Translations under genes and position numbers: made by a program | Assembly (NCBI GenBank): GCA_030627625.1 | Contig: DAOURR010000014.1 | Span: 1 to 40,359 of the forward strand | Length of the DNA: 40,359 nt | Direction of reading: 5' to 3' | Source: UBA3103 sp002365855 | GTDB lineage: Bacteria; Bacillota; Desulfotomaculia; Desulfotomaculales; Pelotomaculaceae | Shown: positions 22,192 to 31,804 of the stretch, piece by piece | Position numbering within the stretch: the first letter of the stretch is position 1 | Layout: each line of letters begins with the position of its first letter | Notes under the pieces: generated by a model | The model's database searches: none | What the model saw: the letters and a program-made list of their open reading frames with translations, nothing else | Told to the model about the DNA's origin: nothing

Positions 22192-23016
22192 TTAATAGTT
22201 TCTGATCACCAGCTCGTTTACCGGGCTGCGGCCATTTGCCCGGCAGTTGATGGACCGCCTGGCGGTTACGACCGTAATATCGTAACCGCTGTACAAGTCA
22301 CGGATAAACGGAGTATCGGAGTTGCTGAGCATTACCCGGCACCCCCGGCTGTCCAGTTCCCGGAACAGGCCGGCCAGGCGCCGTTGGTCCTCACCGGCAA
22401 ACGAGGCAGCAGTATAACTTGTAAAATTGGCTGTTTGAGTCAGGGGATCATAAGGTGGGTCCAGGTAGATGAAGAATTTAGGCTCTGCCACGTCCAGGGC
22501 ACATGAAAAATCTCCGTGCCTGATATCTGCCCTTTGCAGGAGGGCGCTTGCCTTGCGAAGGTTATTTTCGTCAGCGATGTTCGGGTTCTTATAACGGCCA
22601 AATGGAACGTTGTGCTGCCCTTTACGGTTAACACGCCACAACCCGTTGTACGCAGTCTTATTAAGGAAAAGGAAACGTGATGCCCGCTGTATATCGTTGA
22701 GCACTGCCGTGTCCAATGCCCTGATCTTGTAATAATACTCCTCCGTATTCTGATGACCTAACAATTCAGCCAGAAGAGGTTCAGGCTTGTCTCTCAAGAC
22801 CCTGTAAAAACTGATAAGATCTTCGTTGCTATCAAGAATGACGGCGCGGGACGGCCTCAGGCAAAAAAAAACCGCTCCGCTCCCGACGAAAGGCTCTATC
22901 AAAAAGTCTACCTTTTCAGGGAAGAGTTTTGTATATTGCTTTAACAGCTGGCTTTTTCCACCGGCCCACTTGAGCGGGGGCCTGACAGTTTCTCTGGCAT
23001 TTGCCACTACAGACAC
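22192..23016 (-). CDS. dam: Dam-like DNA adenine methyltransferase
   Basis: N6-adenine methyltransferase of about 274 residues, in the DpnM/MjaIII/Dam group. Motif order is alpha type: PPLKWAGGKSQLL near the N terminus, FVGSGAVFF (motif I, AdoMet) and YLDPPYDPL (motif IV, catalytic). Members usually methylate GATC; the specificity here is inference. I place the start at GTG 23016, six bases after AAAGGTG; GTG 23025 is also possible. No restriction endonuclease gene is adjacent, so it is an orphan methyltransferase. It converges on the 25-bp repeat. Confidence 0.92.
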   Translation of the reverse strand: MSVVANARETVRPPLKWAGGKSQLLKQYTKLFPEKVDFLIEPFVGSGAVFFCLRPSRAVILDSNEDLISFYRVLRDKPEPLLAELLGHQNTEEYYYKIRALDTAVLNDIQRASRFLFLNKTAYNGLWRVNRKGQHNVPFGRYKNPNIADENNLRKASALLQRADIRHGDFSCALDVAEPKFFIYLDPPYDPLTQTANFTSYTAASFAGEDQRRLAGLFRELDSRGCRVMLSNSDTPFIRDLYSGYDITVVTARRSINCRANGRSPVNELVIRNY

Positions 23017-23099
23017 AGTTATCACCTTTTATTCCAGTTCGACGCCAGACCTGTCTATCCTTCATCAATATTTCCCGCCAAGCGTAAAAACAGTCACGG

Positions 23100-23128
23100 T
23101 TGACACAGCTTGCTAAAATAGTTAAGAT
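23100..23128 (+). promoter_or_regulatory. valS promoter
   Basis: A perfect TTGACA (23100-23105) is 17 bases from TAAGAT (23123-23128), just upstream of the T-box leader. Confidence 0.65.
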
Positions 23129-23139
23129 ATTCTCGAAGT

Positions 23140-23410
23140 CATATTTATCTGCTGTGAAGGGGAGGGGATGGCCTCCCGGGCAAAGGCTTTTTGCCGTTAG
23201 AGAGGTAAGCCACTGTGCTGCAAGGTTTCCTGCCCGTACTCATCCTGTCGCCCCGGAGTTCCCGCGCGGAAAAACTAGTACGCCCGGGCGGGCTTGCCCG
23301 TTACAGCTAAATGAGAGCCATCATTTGTACTTGTTAATATCTTGGCGGTAAACCAGGGTGGTACCACGGATGAGTCCCTCGTCCGTCCTTGTGACGGAGG
23401 GGGTTTTTTT
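23140..23410 (+). promoter_or_regulatory. T-box riboswitch leader of valS
   Basis: The T-box sequence AGGGTGGTACCACG lies at 23355-23368. A terminator stem with TCCGTC/GACGGA as its core, followed by TTTTTTT (23375-23410), overlaps the antiterminator partner. The upstream part folds into a long stem I with AGAGAGG near 23198. GTC at 23247-23249, before CCCCGGAG, is the likely valine specifier, but I infer this without a fold. Uncharged tRNA-Val would stabilise the antiterminator and switch on valS. Confidence 0.88.
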
Positions 23411-23432
23411 ATAAAAGAATAGGGGTGAATTT

Positions 23433-26081
23433 ATGGCTAAGGCAGACATTCCACCGGTCTATGAACCTGGTCTGGTAGAGAAAAAATGGTACAGCACATG
23501 GGAAAATAACGGTTACTTTCACACCACGGTAAACGCTGAACAGGAGCCGTTTTGTATTATTATGCCCCCTCCCAATGTGACGGGCCAGCTCCATATGGGT
23601 CATGCCCTGGATAATACACTCCAGGATATACTCACCCGCTGGAGAAGGATGCAGGGCTTTAACGCCCTCTGGCTGCCCGGGACAGACCACGCCGGTATCG
23701 CAACTCAGGCCAGGGTTGAAGAACAGCTCGCAAAGGAAGGAGTATCCCGCCATGATATAGGCAGGGAAGAGTTTTTGAAAAGAGTCTGGGCTTGGAAGGA
23801 GCAGTACGGTGGCCGGATTACAACTCAGCTTAGAAGACTTGGAGCCTCGTGCGACTGGAAGAGGGAGCGCTTCACCATGGACGAAGGATGTTCGGAAGCG
23901 GTGCAGGAAGTATTTATCAGGCTCTACAAGCGGGGGTTGATTTACCGGGGCTACTACATTACAAACTGGTGTCCCAAGTGCCAAACCACTATTTCGGATA
24001 TTGAGGTTGAGCACCTGGAGCGCCCCGGGCACTTTTATTACGTAAAATATCCCTTCAAAGACGGGCAGGGCTACATGACCCTGGCAACCACCCGACCGGA
24101 AACCATTCTGGGAGACGTTGCTGTGGCGGTTCATCCCGGAGACGAGCGCTATGCCAGTGTAGTGGGCAAGACCCTGATCCTGCCACTGGTTGGGCGCGAG
24201 CTGCCGGTTATAGCTGACGAGTATGTGGACCCCTCCTTCGGTACAGGGGTGGTAAAAATAACGCCGGCACATGACCCCAATGACTTTGAGGTGGGCTTAA
24301 GGCATAACCTGCCCCAGGTCATCGTTATCGATCAAAAGGGGAAAATGAATGATGAGGCCGGGCTGCGCTACAAAGGGCTTGACCGTTACGAATGCCGAAA
24401 GAGAATTTTGCGTGACCTGCAGGCTGATGGTTTTCTTTTGAGGACCGAGGACCATGCCCATGCGGTTGGACACTGCTATCGCTGTGCAACTGTTATTGAG
24501 CCTATGTTATCCAGGCAGTGGTTCGTTAAAATGACGCCGCTGGCCGAGCCTGCCATCAAGGCGGCCAAAGACGGGCGGGTCCGTTTTATACCAGAGCGGT
24601 TCACAAAAGTTTACCTGAACTGGATGGAAAATATCCGGGATTGGTGCATCTCCCGCCAGCTCTGGTGGGGCCACCGGATCCCGGTATGGTACTGCCGGGA
24701 CTGCGAGGAAATGTTCGCGTCCAAGACACCCATCTCCAAGTGTGGCAAGTGCGGTAGTTCTGCCGTTGAACAGGACCCCGATGTGCTTGACACCTGGTTT
24801 TCGTCGGCCCTATGGCCGTTTTCCACTTTGGGCTGGCCCGGGCAGACCCTGGACCTGGCGTATTATTACCCCACTTCGGTGATGGTTACAGGTCGGGACA
24901 TAATATTTTTCTGGGTAGCCCGGATGATCTTCTCCGGCCTGGCGTTCATGAATGATATTCCCTTCCGTGAAGTATTTGTACACGGCCTGGTGATGGATGC
25001 CCTGGGACGCAAAATGAGCAAATCACTGGGCAATGGCGTTGATCCCATAGATGTAATCGAGACCCACGGCGCGGACAGTTTGCGCTTCATGCTGGTTACC
25101 GGCAACACCCCGGGCAACGACCTGCGCTTCCACTTCGAGAAGCTGGAGGGGGCGCGTAATTTTGCCAACAAGCTCTGGAACGCGTCCCGCTTCGCCATGA
25201 TGAACCTGGAGGATTATGACCCGGAGGCAAGTCCCGGCACATTTACGCTGGCCGACCGGTGGATCGTCAGCCGGTATCAAACGGCCGTTGCGGATGTGAC
25301 ACGGTATCTTGAGGCCTATGAGCTGGGAGAGGCGGCAAGGGTGCTTTATGAGTTTGTTTGGAGTGAGTTTTGCGACTGGTACATAGAGCTGGCCAAGCCC
25401 AGGCTGTACGGCAAAACAAGCATGAAAGACAAGCAGACCGCACAGTACGTTTTGTCCTCGGTTTTGAAGGGCACCCTGGAACTGCTGCACCCTTTCATGC
25501 CTTTCATCACAGAAGAGATCTGGCAGCACCTGCCCGCGCACGGGGTAACCATTATGAAGGCTCAATGGCCGGCTGTGCGCACGGATATGATTAATTTGGA
25601 AGCAGAACATGACATGGAGGCGCTGATGGAAGTTACCAAAGCCATCAGGCATATCCGTGGTGAAATGAATGTCCCCCCGGGCCGTAAGGCTGAAGTATTG
25701 ATTGCTGCGCCGGAAGATGCCACAAGAACTATATTGGACAAGGGTATTGAGTATATTCAGCAGCTGGCCGGGGCAGAAATCAAGCTTTTTCCTGTATTGG
25801 CAAAAACGCCGGAACAATCCGCCCACGCCGTGACACGTGGTGTGGAAATTTTCGTTCCGCTGAGAGGCCTGATCGATGTAGACAAGGAGATCGCGCGCCA
25901 GGAAAAAGAACTGGCTTCTGTTAAAAAGGAATTGGATCGCATGCGTGGTAAGCTGTCTAATCCCGGGTTTTTGAGCAAAGCCCCGGCCGATGTAGTGGAA
26001 AAGGAAAAGGCCCGCGAGAATGAATTCACTCTCAAACAAACTGCGATCAGGGACAGGCTGGCCATGCTGGCAGGGGGTTAA
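23433..26081 (+). CDS. valS: valyl-tRNA synthetase
   Basis: Class I aminoacyl-tRNA synthetase of 882 residues, full length, which charges tRNA-Val in the cytoplasm. The HIGH signature is PPNVTGQLHMGHAL (about 45-58) and the KMSKS signature is GRKMSKSLGNGVDP. The editing domain inserts between them (TTRPETILGDVAVAVHP), and GTDHAGIATQ is typical of ValRS. The C-terminal coiled coil (DKEIARQEKELASVKKELDRM) is complete. AGGGGTG precedes ATG 23433. Expression is controlled by the T-box. Confidence 0.98.
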   Translation: MAKADIPPVYEPGLVEKKWYSTWENNGYFHTTVNAEQEPFCIIMPPPNVTGQLHMGHALDNTLQDILTRWRRMQGFNALWLPGTDHAGIATQARVEEQLAKEGVSRHDIGREEFLKRVWAWKEQYGGRITTQLRRLGASCDWKRERFTMDEGCSEAVQEVFIRLYKRGLIYRGYYITNWCPKCQTTISDIEVEHLERPGHFYYVKYPFKDGQGYMTLATTRPETILGDVAVAVHPGDERYASVVGKTLILPLVGRELPVIADEYVDPSFGTGVVKITPAHDPNDFEVGLRHNLPQVIVIDQKGKMNDEAGLRYKGLDRYECRKRILRDLQADGFLLRTEDHAHAVGHCYRCATVIEPMLSRQWFVKMTPLAEPAIKAAKDGRVRFIPERFTKVYLNWMENIRDWCISRQLWWGHRIPVWYCRDCEEMFASKTPISKCGKCGSSAVEQDPDVLDTWFSSALWPFSTLGWPGQTLDLAYYYPTSVMVTGRDIIFFWVARMIFSGLAFMNDIPFREVFVHGLVMDALGRKMSKSLGNGVDPIDVIETHGADSLRFMLVTGNTPGNDLRFHFEKLEGARNFANKLWNASRFAMMNLEDYDPEASPGTFTLADRWIVSRYQTAVADVTRYLEAYELGEAARVLYEFVWSEFCDWYIELAKPRLYGKTSMKDKQTAQYVLSSVLKGTLELLHPFMPFITEEIWQHLPAHGVTIMKAQWPAVRTDMINLEAEHDMEALMEVTKAIRHIRGEMNVPPGRKAEVLIAAPEDATRTILDKGIEYIQQLAGAEIKLFPVLAKTPEQSAHAVTRGVEIFVPLRGLIDVDKEIARQEKELASVKKELDRMRGKLSNPGFLSKAPADVVEKEKARENEFTLKQTAIRDRLAMLAGG

Positions 26082-26194
26082 ATACTGACGTGATATGCTG
26101 TACACCTGCTGCTGACGTAATCGGATGTTGATTTTCTACGGATAAACACCGATCTTGACAGTGACCGGATATTATTTCTTAAGAGGTCTTTAAT

Positions 26195-27487
26195 ATGCGC
26201 TATGAAGAAGCTATGGAGTTTGTAACCAGCCTGACTAAATCCGGCTTTAATTTTGGCCTTGGCCGCACGGAAGAGCTTTTAAAGCGGCTGGGCAGCCCTC
26301 ACCTGGGCTTAAAGATTGTTCATGTCGGTGGAACCAACGGAAAGGGTTCCACAACTTCTATGATTGCTTCTATTATTAAGGCAGCGGGGTACAGGGCAGG
26401 AACATTTACTTCGCCCCACCTGCATTCCTACACGGAAAGATACCGGGTCAACGGGGTTGAAATCACCCGGGAGAAGGTGGCGGGGCTTATTGCTGAAATG
26501 CGCTGCCACCTGGAAGCAATGGTTGCGGAAGGGTTTGAGCACCCAACCGAGTTTGAGGTGGGTACAGCCCTTGCCCTTCTCTACTTCAGCCGGGAGCTTG
26601 TGGATTACCTAGTATTGGAAGTCGGACTGGGTGGCGCTATCGACGCCACCAACGTGGTGACTCCGGTACTGTCGGTGATAACCAACATTTCTATGGATCA
26701 CATGGACTATCTGGGTGATACTGTTCAAAAGATAGCCCGGGAAAAAGCCGGCGTAATAAAACAGGGAATTCCACTGGTAACGGCGGCAGCAGGTGAAGGT
26801 CTGGAAATTATCCGGGAAACCTGCCGGGAAAAAAATTCCCGGCTCATACAGGTTGGACGCGACGTCACCTGGAATGTCAGCTCCATTTCGGAGGAGGGAC
26901 AGTGTTTCAACGTCTACGGGCACAGGGGAACATATTCAAACTTAACCATCCAGCTATTGGGACGGCATCAACTGGTTAACGCCGCGGTAGCTGTCGCGGC
27001 CGCTGAAATCTTAATGGAAAAGGATGCGGCTATTAATGAAGACGCTCTCCGCAAAGGACTGGCGGCCGCATGTTGGCCCGGCAGGTTTGATATAGTTAGC
27101 AGGGAACCCCTTGTTATTATAGACGGGGCCCATAATTACGAAGGCGCCAGGTGCCTGCGCTGCGCTCTTGAGGAGTATTTTCCGGGCAGGCGCCAGGTGC
27201 TGGTAATCGGTATGCTTGAGGATAAGGATCGGGCAAGGGTGACTTCTGAACTGACCCCAGGGTCCAGGGCTGTAGTGGTGACCAGGCCCAACAGCCCCAG
27301 GTCCGGAAATTGGCAGGAAATAGCCGCTGAAGCCGGGCTGTATGTTGACGAGGTTTACCTGGTTGAAGATGTACGGGAAGCAGTAAAAAAGGCACTGTGC
27401 CTGGCCAGGCCCGAGGATCTGGTATGTATAACAGGATCTATATATATGATCGCAGAGGCCAGGGAATACTTAATGGATATTAAATAA
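26195..27487 (+). CDS. folC: bifunctional folylpolyglutamate/dihydrofolate synthase
   Basis: Mur-ligase-type enzyme of 430 residues that adds glutamate to folates. The P-loop is GGTNGKGSTTSM (about 48-59), followed by the folate-binding TSPHLHSYTERYRVNG and the Mur-ligase core motif VLEVGLGGAIDATN. The C-terminal domain has VIIDGAHN. The start ATG 26195 has AAGAGGT upstream. The valS-folC order is common in Firmicutes. About 110 bases separate it from valS, without a clear terminator. Confidence 0.96.
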   Translation: MRYEEAMEFVTSLTKSGFNFGLGRTEELLKRLGSPHLGLKIVHVGGTNGKGSTTSMIASIIKAAGYRAGTFTSPHLHSYTERYRVNGVEITREKVAGLIAEMRCHLEAMVAEGFEHPTEFEVGTALALLYFSRELVDYLVLEVGLGGAIDATNVVTPVLSVITNISMDHMDYLGDTVQKIAREKAGVIKQGIPLVTAAAGEGLEIIRETCREKNSRLIQVGRDVTWNVSSISEEGQCFNVYGHRGTYSNLTIQLLGRHQLVNAAVAVAAAEILMEKDAAINEDALRKGLAAACWPGRFDIVSREPLVIIDGAHNYEGARCLRCALEEYFPGRRQVLVIGMLEDKDRARVTSELTPGSRAVVVTRPNSPRSGNWQEIAAEAGLYVDEVYLVEDVREAVKKALCLARPEDLVCITGSIYMIAEAREYLMDIK

Positions 27488-27562
27488 CAGGTTCATCATA
27501 CTTCATGGTATAGAATGGTTTTATTGCGAAATACGACAAATTTTTAAAATTCTTACCACAGC

Positions 27563-27591
27563 TTGTCATAAAATTGGTGAAATGATAAACT
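27563..27591 (+). promoter_or_regulatory. promoter of the DUF4321-maf-radC operon
   Basis: TTGTCA (27563-27568) and TAAACT (27586-27591) are 17 bases apart, about 70 bases before the next ATG. Confidence 0.6.
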
Positions 27592-27657
27592 GTTAAGGTA
27601 GTAAGCCCTAGGTATTTTTATTGGTGGACTCCTTTATTTTATTCTGGAGGACCTAAT

Positions 27658-27915
27658 ATGGCTAAAAGTTACAAGAGTTATAGCAGCATCTGGTTGCTTC
27701 TGCTTCTGCTTCTGGTGGGAGGCCTCACCGGCAGTGCTGTTGGTGACGCACTGTCGCCGGTTATTCCGTGGCTTAATTCAACTTCGAGCATTGGGCTGAA
27801 GCCTTCTACCTTGGACCTGCGTTTTTTTGACCTGACTTTTGGTTTTACCTTTACTCTCGGGCCGTTAACCGCGCTGGGAATGATCCTGGGTATCGTGGTT
27901 TTCCGCAGGATATAA
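27658..27915 (+). CDS. DUF4321 membrane protein
   Basis: The 85-residue protein has two hydrophobic helices (about 11-30 and 62-82) with a polar middle that ends LDLRFFDLTFGFTFTLGPLTALGMILG, the DUF4321 signature. The family is common in spore-forming Firmicutes between folC and maf; its function is not known. GGAGG precedes ATG 27658 by about eight bases. The maf gene starts only four bases after the stop, so they are one operon. Confidence 0.85.
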   Translation: MAKSYKSYSSIWLLLLLLLVGGLTGSAVGDALSPVIPWLNSTSSIGLKPSTLDLRFFDLTFGFTFTLGPLTALGMILGIVVFRRI

Positions 27916-27918
27916 GGA

Positions 27919-28494
27919 ATGAAGGAGATTATTTTAGCTTCAAAATCACCCCGCCGGTCAGAATTACTCAAACAAATAGGACTCAACTTTCAAATACTGT
28001 CCCTCGAGGTGGATGAGTCTCCACTTCCGGGCCTCAGCCCTTCGGAATTGGTTGAGCGTCTGGCTTTGAGTAAGGCATCGGCGGTTGCCGCGATTGTTGA
28101 TGACGGTATTGTGATTGGCGCCGACACGGTGGTTGTCTGCGGGCAGCGAGTGCTGGGCAAGCCGCTAGACGAAGATGATGCCGTGAATATGCTCAAACTG
28201 CTACAGGGCACTGACCATGAGGTCTGCACAGGAATAGCCCTGGTTGATGCGGGGAGCGGAGCCTGTCTGGTCGGCCATGAGAAGACCCGGGTCTTTTTTA
28301 GAACTGCTGACGAAGAAGAGATCAGGCGCTACGTAGCCACCGGAGAGCCTGATGATAAGGCTGGAGCTTACGCGGTGCAGGGTTTGGCCGCGGTTTTTAT
28401 CAGCAGGCTGGAGGGCTGCTACACGAATGTAGTCGGCCTGCCGGTGGCCAGGCTTACAGAAATGCTCAAAACTTTTGGGTATAATGTATTATAG
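27919..28494 (+). CDS. maf: Maf family nucleotide pyrophosphatase
   Basis: House-cleaning pyrophosphatase of 191 residues that hydrolyses dTTP/UTP or modified nucleotides. The N terminus IILASKSPRRSELLKQIG is the Maf signature; IGADTVVVC and GKPLDEDDA supply the metal-binding acidic residues, and DKAGAYAVQGLAAVFI is the C-terminal motif. In Bacillus maf overexpression blocks septation, hence the old name. It sits directly before radC and the mre genes, a classical order. Confidence 0.96.
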   Translation: MKEIILASKSPRRSELLKQIGLNFQILSLEVDESPLPGLSPSELVERLALSKASAVAAIVDDGIVIGADTVVVCGQRVLGKPLDEDDAVNMLKLLQGTDHEVCTGIALVDAGSGACLVGHEKTRVFFRTADEEEIRRYVATGEPDDKAGAYAVQGLAAVFISRLEGCYTNVVGLPVARLTEMLKTFGYNVL

Positions 28495-28519
28495 CCGTTA
28501 AGGCGAGGGAGCAAGTTAT

Positions 28520-29218
28520 TTGGATTCTCAAAATTACCGGCCTACCATGAAGGAGCTTCCCGAGGATATCCGGCCGAGGGAAAGGCTTTTAAAAGAGGGC
28601 GCCGGTGTCCTTTCGGAAATCGAGTTGCTGGCCATTCTTCTGGGGACGGGGTCCAGGGAGGCTACCGCACTGGAACTGGCTTCACAGATAATGGCCCGGT
28701 TTAACAGCCTGCGTCTGCTTTTGGACGCGACAGTGGAAGAGCTTAGTCAAGTCAAGGGAGTGGGGCCGGCCAAGGCCAGTCAGGTGAAAGCAGCGCTGGA
28801 ACTGGCCAGGAGAGTTGCACAGTACAGTGACCTGCCCCGTCCTGTGATCAAATCGCCAGAGGATGCAGCCTGCCTTCTGATGGAGGAAATGCGGCATTTT
28901 GACCGCGAGCACTTCAGAGCGTTACTATTAAATACAAAAAACCAGGTTATCGGGACTGATAATGTATCGGTGGGTACACTGAACTCGTCGGCGGTCCACC
29001 CAAGGGAGCTGTTTCGCAATGCCATAAAAAGGAGCGCTGCATCGGTTATCCTTGTGCATAACCACCCCAGCGGGGATCCTACTCCAAGCAAGGAGGACCT
29101 GGATATCACCAAAAGGCTTAAAGATGTCGGTAATATTATCGGCATTGAAGTCCTAGATCACATAATCATTGGAGATAATAAGTTCACGAGCTTTAAGTCC
29201 AAGGGACTGATTCTTTAG
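28520..29218 (+). CDS. radC: RadC family JAB-domain protein
   Basis: The 232-residue protein starts at TTG 28520 after a GAGGGAG ribosome binding site. An N-terminal helix-hairpin-helix (QVKGVGPAKASQVKAALELARR) is followed by the JAB1/MPN metal site HNHPSGDPTPSKEDLDIT. The role once assigned in DNA repair has been questioned; a metalloprotease or nuclease activity fits the fold. It precedes mreB by 28 bases and probably shares its transcript. Confidence 0.96.
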   Translation: MDSQNYRPTMKELPEDIRPRERLLKEGAGVLSEIELLAILLGTGSREATALELASQIMARFNSLRLLLDATVEELSQVKGVGPAKASQVKAALELARRVAQYSDLPRPVIKSPEDAACLLMEEMRHFDREHFRALLLNTKNQVIGTDNVSVGTLNSSAVHPRELFRNAIKRSAASVILVHNHPSGDPTPSKEDLDITKRLKDVGNIIGIEVLDHIIIGDNKFTSFKSKGLIL

Positions 29219-29246
29219 TATTAATTAAGAAGAGAGGGGCCGGAAT

Positions 29247-30278
29247 ATGCGCGTCGGTCTGTTTTCAAAAGATATGGGGATGGATCTGGGCACAGCCAAT
29301 TCCCTGGTTTATGTAAAAGGAAAGGGCATCGTCATCAGGGAGCCATCCGTTGTGGCGATACAGAAGGATACAGGCCATGTCCTGGCAGTTGGAGAAGAGG
29401 CCAAAAGGATGATCGGCCGCACGCCTGGAAATATAGTGGCAATAAGGCCCTTGAAAGACGGAGTTATTGCTGATTTCGACGTAACCCAGAGCATGATCAA
29501 ATATTTTATCAGTAAATCGCTGCGCGGTCGCACATTCCTGGTTCGGCCGAGGGTGGTTGTAGGTGTTCCGTCAGGTGTCACAGCTGTGGAGGAGAGGGCT
29601 GTACGTGAGGCAGCGCTCCAGGCAGGCGCCAGGGAAGCGTACCTGATTGAAGAGCCTATGGCGGCAGCAATCGGCTCAGGCCTGCCAGTACACGAGCCCA
29701 CCGGCAACATGATTGTTGACATCGGCGGAGGCACCACCGAGGTTGCTGTGATATCCCTAGGCGGTATTGTTACCAGCAGGTCCATACGTATTGCCAGCGA
29801 TGAGATGGATGAGGCTGTAATCAATCACGTCAAGCGCGCCTATAATTTAATGATCGGTGAGCGTACGGCGGAGCAGATAAAAATACAGATAGGCACAGCA
29901 TATCCATTGGACACAATAGAGTATGACGAGGTGCGGGGGCGGGATTTGGTTACCGGGCTGCCTAAAACAGTTCAGATTACTTCAGCTGAAATATACAAGG
30001 CTCTATCAGAACCTATAACCAGTATTATTGAAGCAATTAAGGCTACCCTGGAGAACACCCCTCCAGAGCTGGCGGCAGATATTATGGACCGGGGTATTGT
30101 CATGGCAGGTGGAGGGTCCTTGCTGCGCGGTCTGGATCGCCTGGTGAGTGAGGAGACAGGTATGCCCGTGCACCTTGCAGACGAACCCCTTCTGGCTGTA
30201 GCGTACGGCGCCGGGCGGGTGTTGGAAAATATCGATGTCCTGCGCAAAGTGCTGATCCAACCGAAGAGACTGGCGTAG
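29247..30278 (+). CDS. mreB: rod shape-determining protein MreB
   Basis: Bacterial actin of 343 residues. Phosphate-1 region is MGMDLGTANSLVY, phosphate-2 is NMIVDIGGGTTEVAVISLGG, and the adenosine motif is GIVMAGGGSLLRGL. It forms membrane-bound filaments that guide wall synthesis with MreC, MreD, RodA and PBP2, all encoded in this window. GAGAGGGG precedes ATG 29247. Confidence 0.98.
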   Translation: MRVGLFSKDMGMDLGTANSLVYVKGKGIVIREPSVVAIQKDTGHVLAVGEEAKRMIGRTPGNIVAIRPLKDGVIADFDVTQSMIKYFISKSLRGRTFLVRPRVVVGVPSGVTAVEERAVREAALQAGAREAYLIEEPMAAAIGSGLPVHEPTGNMIVDIGGGTTEVAVISLGGIVTSRSIRIASDEMDEAVINHVKRAYNLMIGERTAEQIKIQIGTAYPLDTIEYDEVRGRDLVTGLPKTVQITSAEIYKALSEPITSIIEAIKATLENTPPELAADIMDRGIVMAGGGSLLRGLDRLVSEETGMPVHLADEPLLAVAYGAGRVLENIDVLRKVLIQPKRLA

Positions 30279-30283
30279 CTAAT

Positions 30284-31225
30284 TTGAGTCAGTTTAGCCG
30301 GGTTAATAATTTGGTTTCCGACCAGGTTAAGCAATCAATAAACGTGTTGTCAAAGGGAGTGGAATGGGTGCGTTGGGTAACTGCCAAAAGGATCTTTTTC
30401 TTTGCTGTTCTGATTGCGGTCACCCTGTGGGCTATGCGCACTACTGTTCCGGAAAAGGCCAGGATGGCGCCACTGGAGTATAAATTCAGGGATGCCCTTT
30501 CGCCAGTGCAGTCAGGGCTGACATGGGTCGGCAAAAAGGTGAGCTACTGGATATCTTTTCCCGTGTCAATGGTCGGGGCGGCTGAACGTAACCGGGCGCT
30601 GGAAGAAGAGATGGCCCAGTTAAAGAGTCAGGTTATTCAGTTGACTGAATATAAGCTGGAGAACCAGAGACTGTCGGAATTGCTTGGTTATAAGCAGGTA
30701 ATGTCTCAGGATTATAACTTACTGGCTGCATCGGTTGTGAGCAGGGATTCAGTCAGTTGGTTTGGTACTGTTACTTTGAACAGGGGCTCCAGGGACGGTG
30801 TTAAAGAGAATATGACCGTGCTTAACCCTGAGGGGCTGGTAGGGCGTGTAGTAACTGCCTCATTTACTACATGCGAGGTGCTTTTGCTTACCGACCCGCG
30901 CAGCGGGGTAGGCTGTTTGATCCAGGAGACACGAATTCCCGGGATAGTTGAAGGGACCATGGGCAGTTCCGGGATGGCCAAAATGATTCATATTCCCAAT
31001 AACATTCCAGTGGAGAAGGATCAGGTTGTGGTTACATCAGGTTTGGGCAGTATTTTCCCCAAGGGCATACCCGTAGGGACCATAGTCAGCACCAAAAATG
31101 AATCTTCAGGCCTCTTTGTAAGTGCAGATATTCGACTTTATGCAGATCTCAGCAAGTTGGAAGAAGTCCTGATCGTGACCAGCGTGAATCCCGCCGCTTT
31201 GACCGGGCCTGGAGGTGAAAGTTAA
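30284..31225 (+). CDS. mreC: rod shape-determining protein MreC
   Basis: The 313-residue protein has an N-terminal membrane helix (about 36-52), a coiled coil (about 98-130: NRALEEEMAQLKSQVIQLTEYKLENQRLSELLGY) and the double beta-barrel MreC domain (VVSRDSVSWFGTVTLNRGSRDGVKENM, GLVGRVV, GVGCLIQETRIPGIVEG). The TTG start at 30284 has a poor ribosome binding site; GTG 30368 after AAAGGGAG is a possible alternative. The stop overlaps the mreD start. Confidence 0.94.
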   Translation: MSQFSRVNNLVSDQVKQSINVLSKGVEWVRWVTAKRIFFFAVLIAVTLWAMRTTVPEKARMAPLEYKFRDALSPVQSGLTWVGKKVSYWISFPVSMVGAAERNRALEEEMAQLKSQVIQLTEYKLENQRLSELLGYKQVMSQDYNLLAASVVSRDSVSWFGTVTLNRGSRDGVKENMTVLNPEGLVGRVVTASFTTCEVLLLTDPRSGVGCLIQETRIPGIVEGTMGSSGMAKMIHIPNNIPVEKDQVVVTSGLGSIFPKGIPVGTIVSTKNESSGLFVSADIRLYADLSKLEEVLIVTSVNPAALTGPGGES

Positions 31226-31716
31226 TGCAGTATACCATGTTTCTGCTCATAATGGGTGTAGCTTTGATTTTGCAAACCACTGTATTGGATACCGTATCAG
31301 TGGGCGGGATTAAGCCCGACCTCGTGATGCTTGTGGTCGTTCTAAATGGCTTCCTCCTGGGTACCAGAGAGGGGGCTTTTTTGGGTTTCTTCGGGGGGAT
31401 CCTTGAGGATTTGTTGTGCGGACACTACATCGGTCTGAATGCGCTGTCTAAAATGGCCGCCGGCTACCTGGCCGGGGCCGCCGGTCTACGCCTTTACAAA
31501 GAAAATATTACTGTAGCTACTGGAGTGACTTTTCTTTCCACCCTTGGAGGAATGGTAGTTAGCTATATGTTGCTCCTTTATTTGAATATACATGTTTCAC
31601 CTTTATCTGCTTTGTTCAGGGTGTCAATACCAACAGCCGTATATAATGCATTGTTGACCCCACTTGTATTCGGACGTATCTTCCGTTATATCCAAATACG
31701 CAGCAGGGAAATGTAG
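31225..31716 (+). CDS. mreD: rod shape-determining protein MreD
   Basis: The 163-residue protein has five to six hydrophobic helices and the MreD features IKPDLVMLVVVLNGFLLGTREGAFLGFFGGILEDLL. It is the membrane partner of MreC. The ATG overlaps the mreC stop (TAATG). The end is followed 88 bases later by mrdA. Confidence 0.93.
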   Translation: MQYTMFLLIMGVALILQTTVLDTVSVGGIKPDLVMLVVVLNGFLLGTREGAFLGFFGGILEDLLCGHYIGLNALSKMAAGYLAGAAGLRLYKENITVATGVTFLSTLGGMVVSYMLLLYLNIHVSPLSALFRVSIPTAVYNALLTPLVFGRIFRYIQIRSREM

Positions 31717-31804
31717 CTTTGAAAAACTCGCACAGTTGGAGATTAGAAGGCCGTTCTCAGAACAGCGGCGGGCAGAGCAGGTACGGGGGAGGGTTGGGAA
31801 CGTA

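Noticed and set aside
22132..22506. A 124-codon plus-strand frame opposite the methyltransferase
   Set aside because: It starts in the 25-bp repeat and mirrors the methyltransferase gene, whose motifs are clear.
23409..26105. Long minus-strand frames (287 and 360 codons) opposite valS
   Set aside because: They lie inside or against a complete valS with all signatures and show no family motifs.
26155..26194. A TTGACA before folC as a promoter
   Set aside because: No acceptable -10 hexamer lies 16-18 bases downstream.
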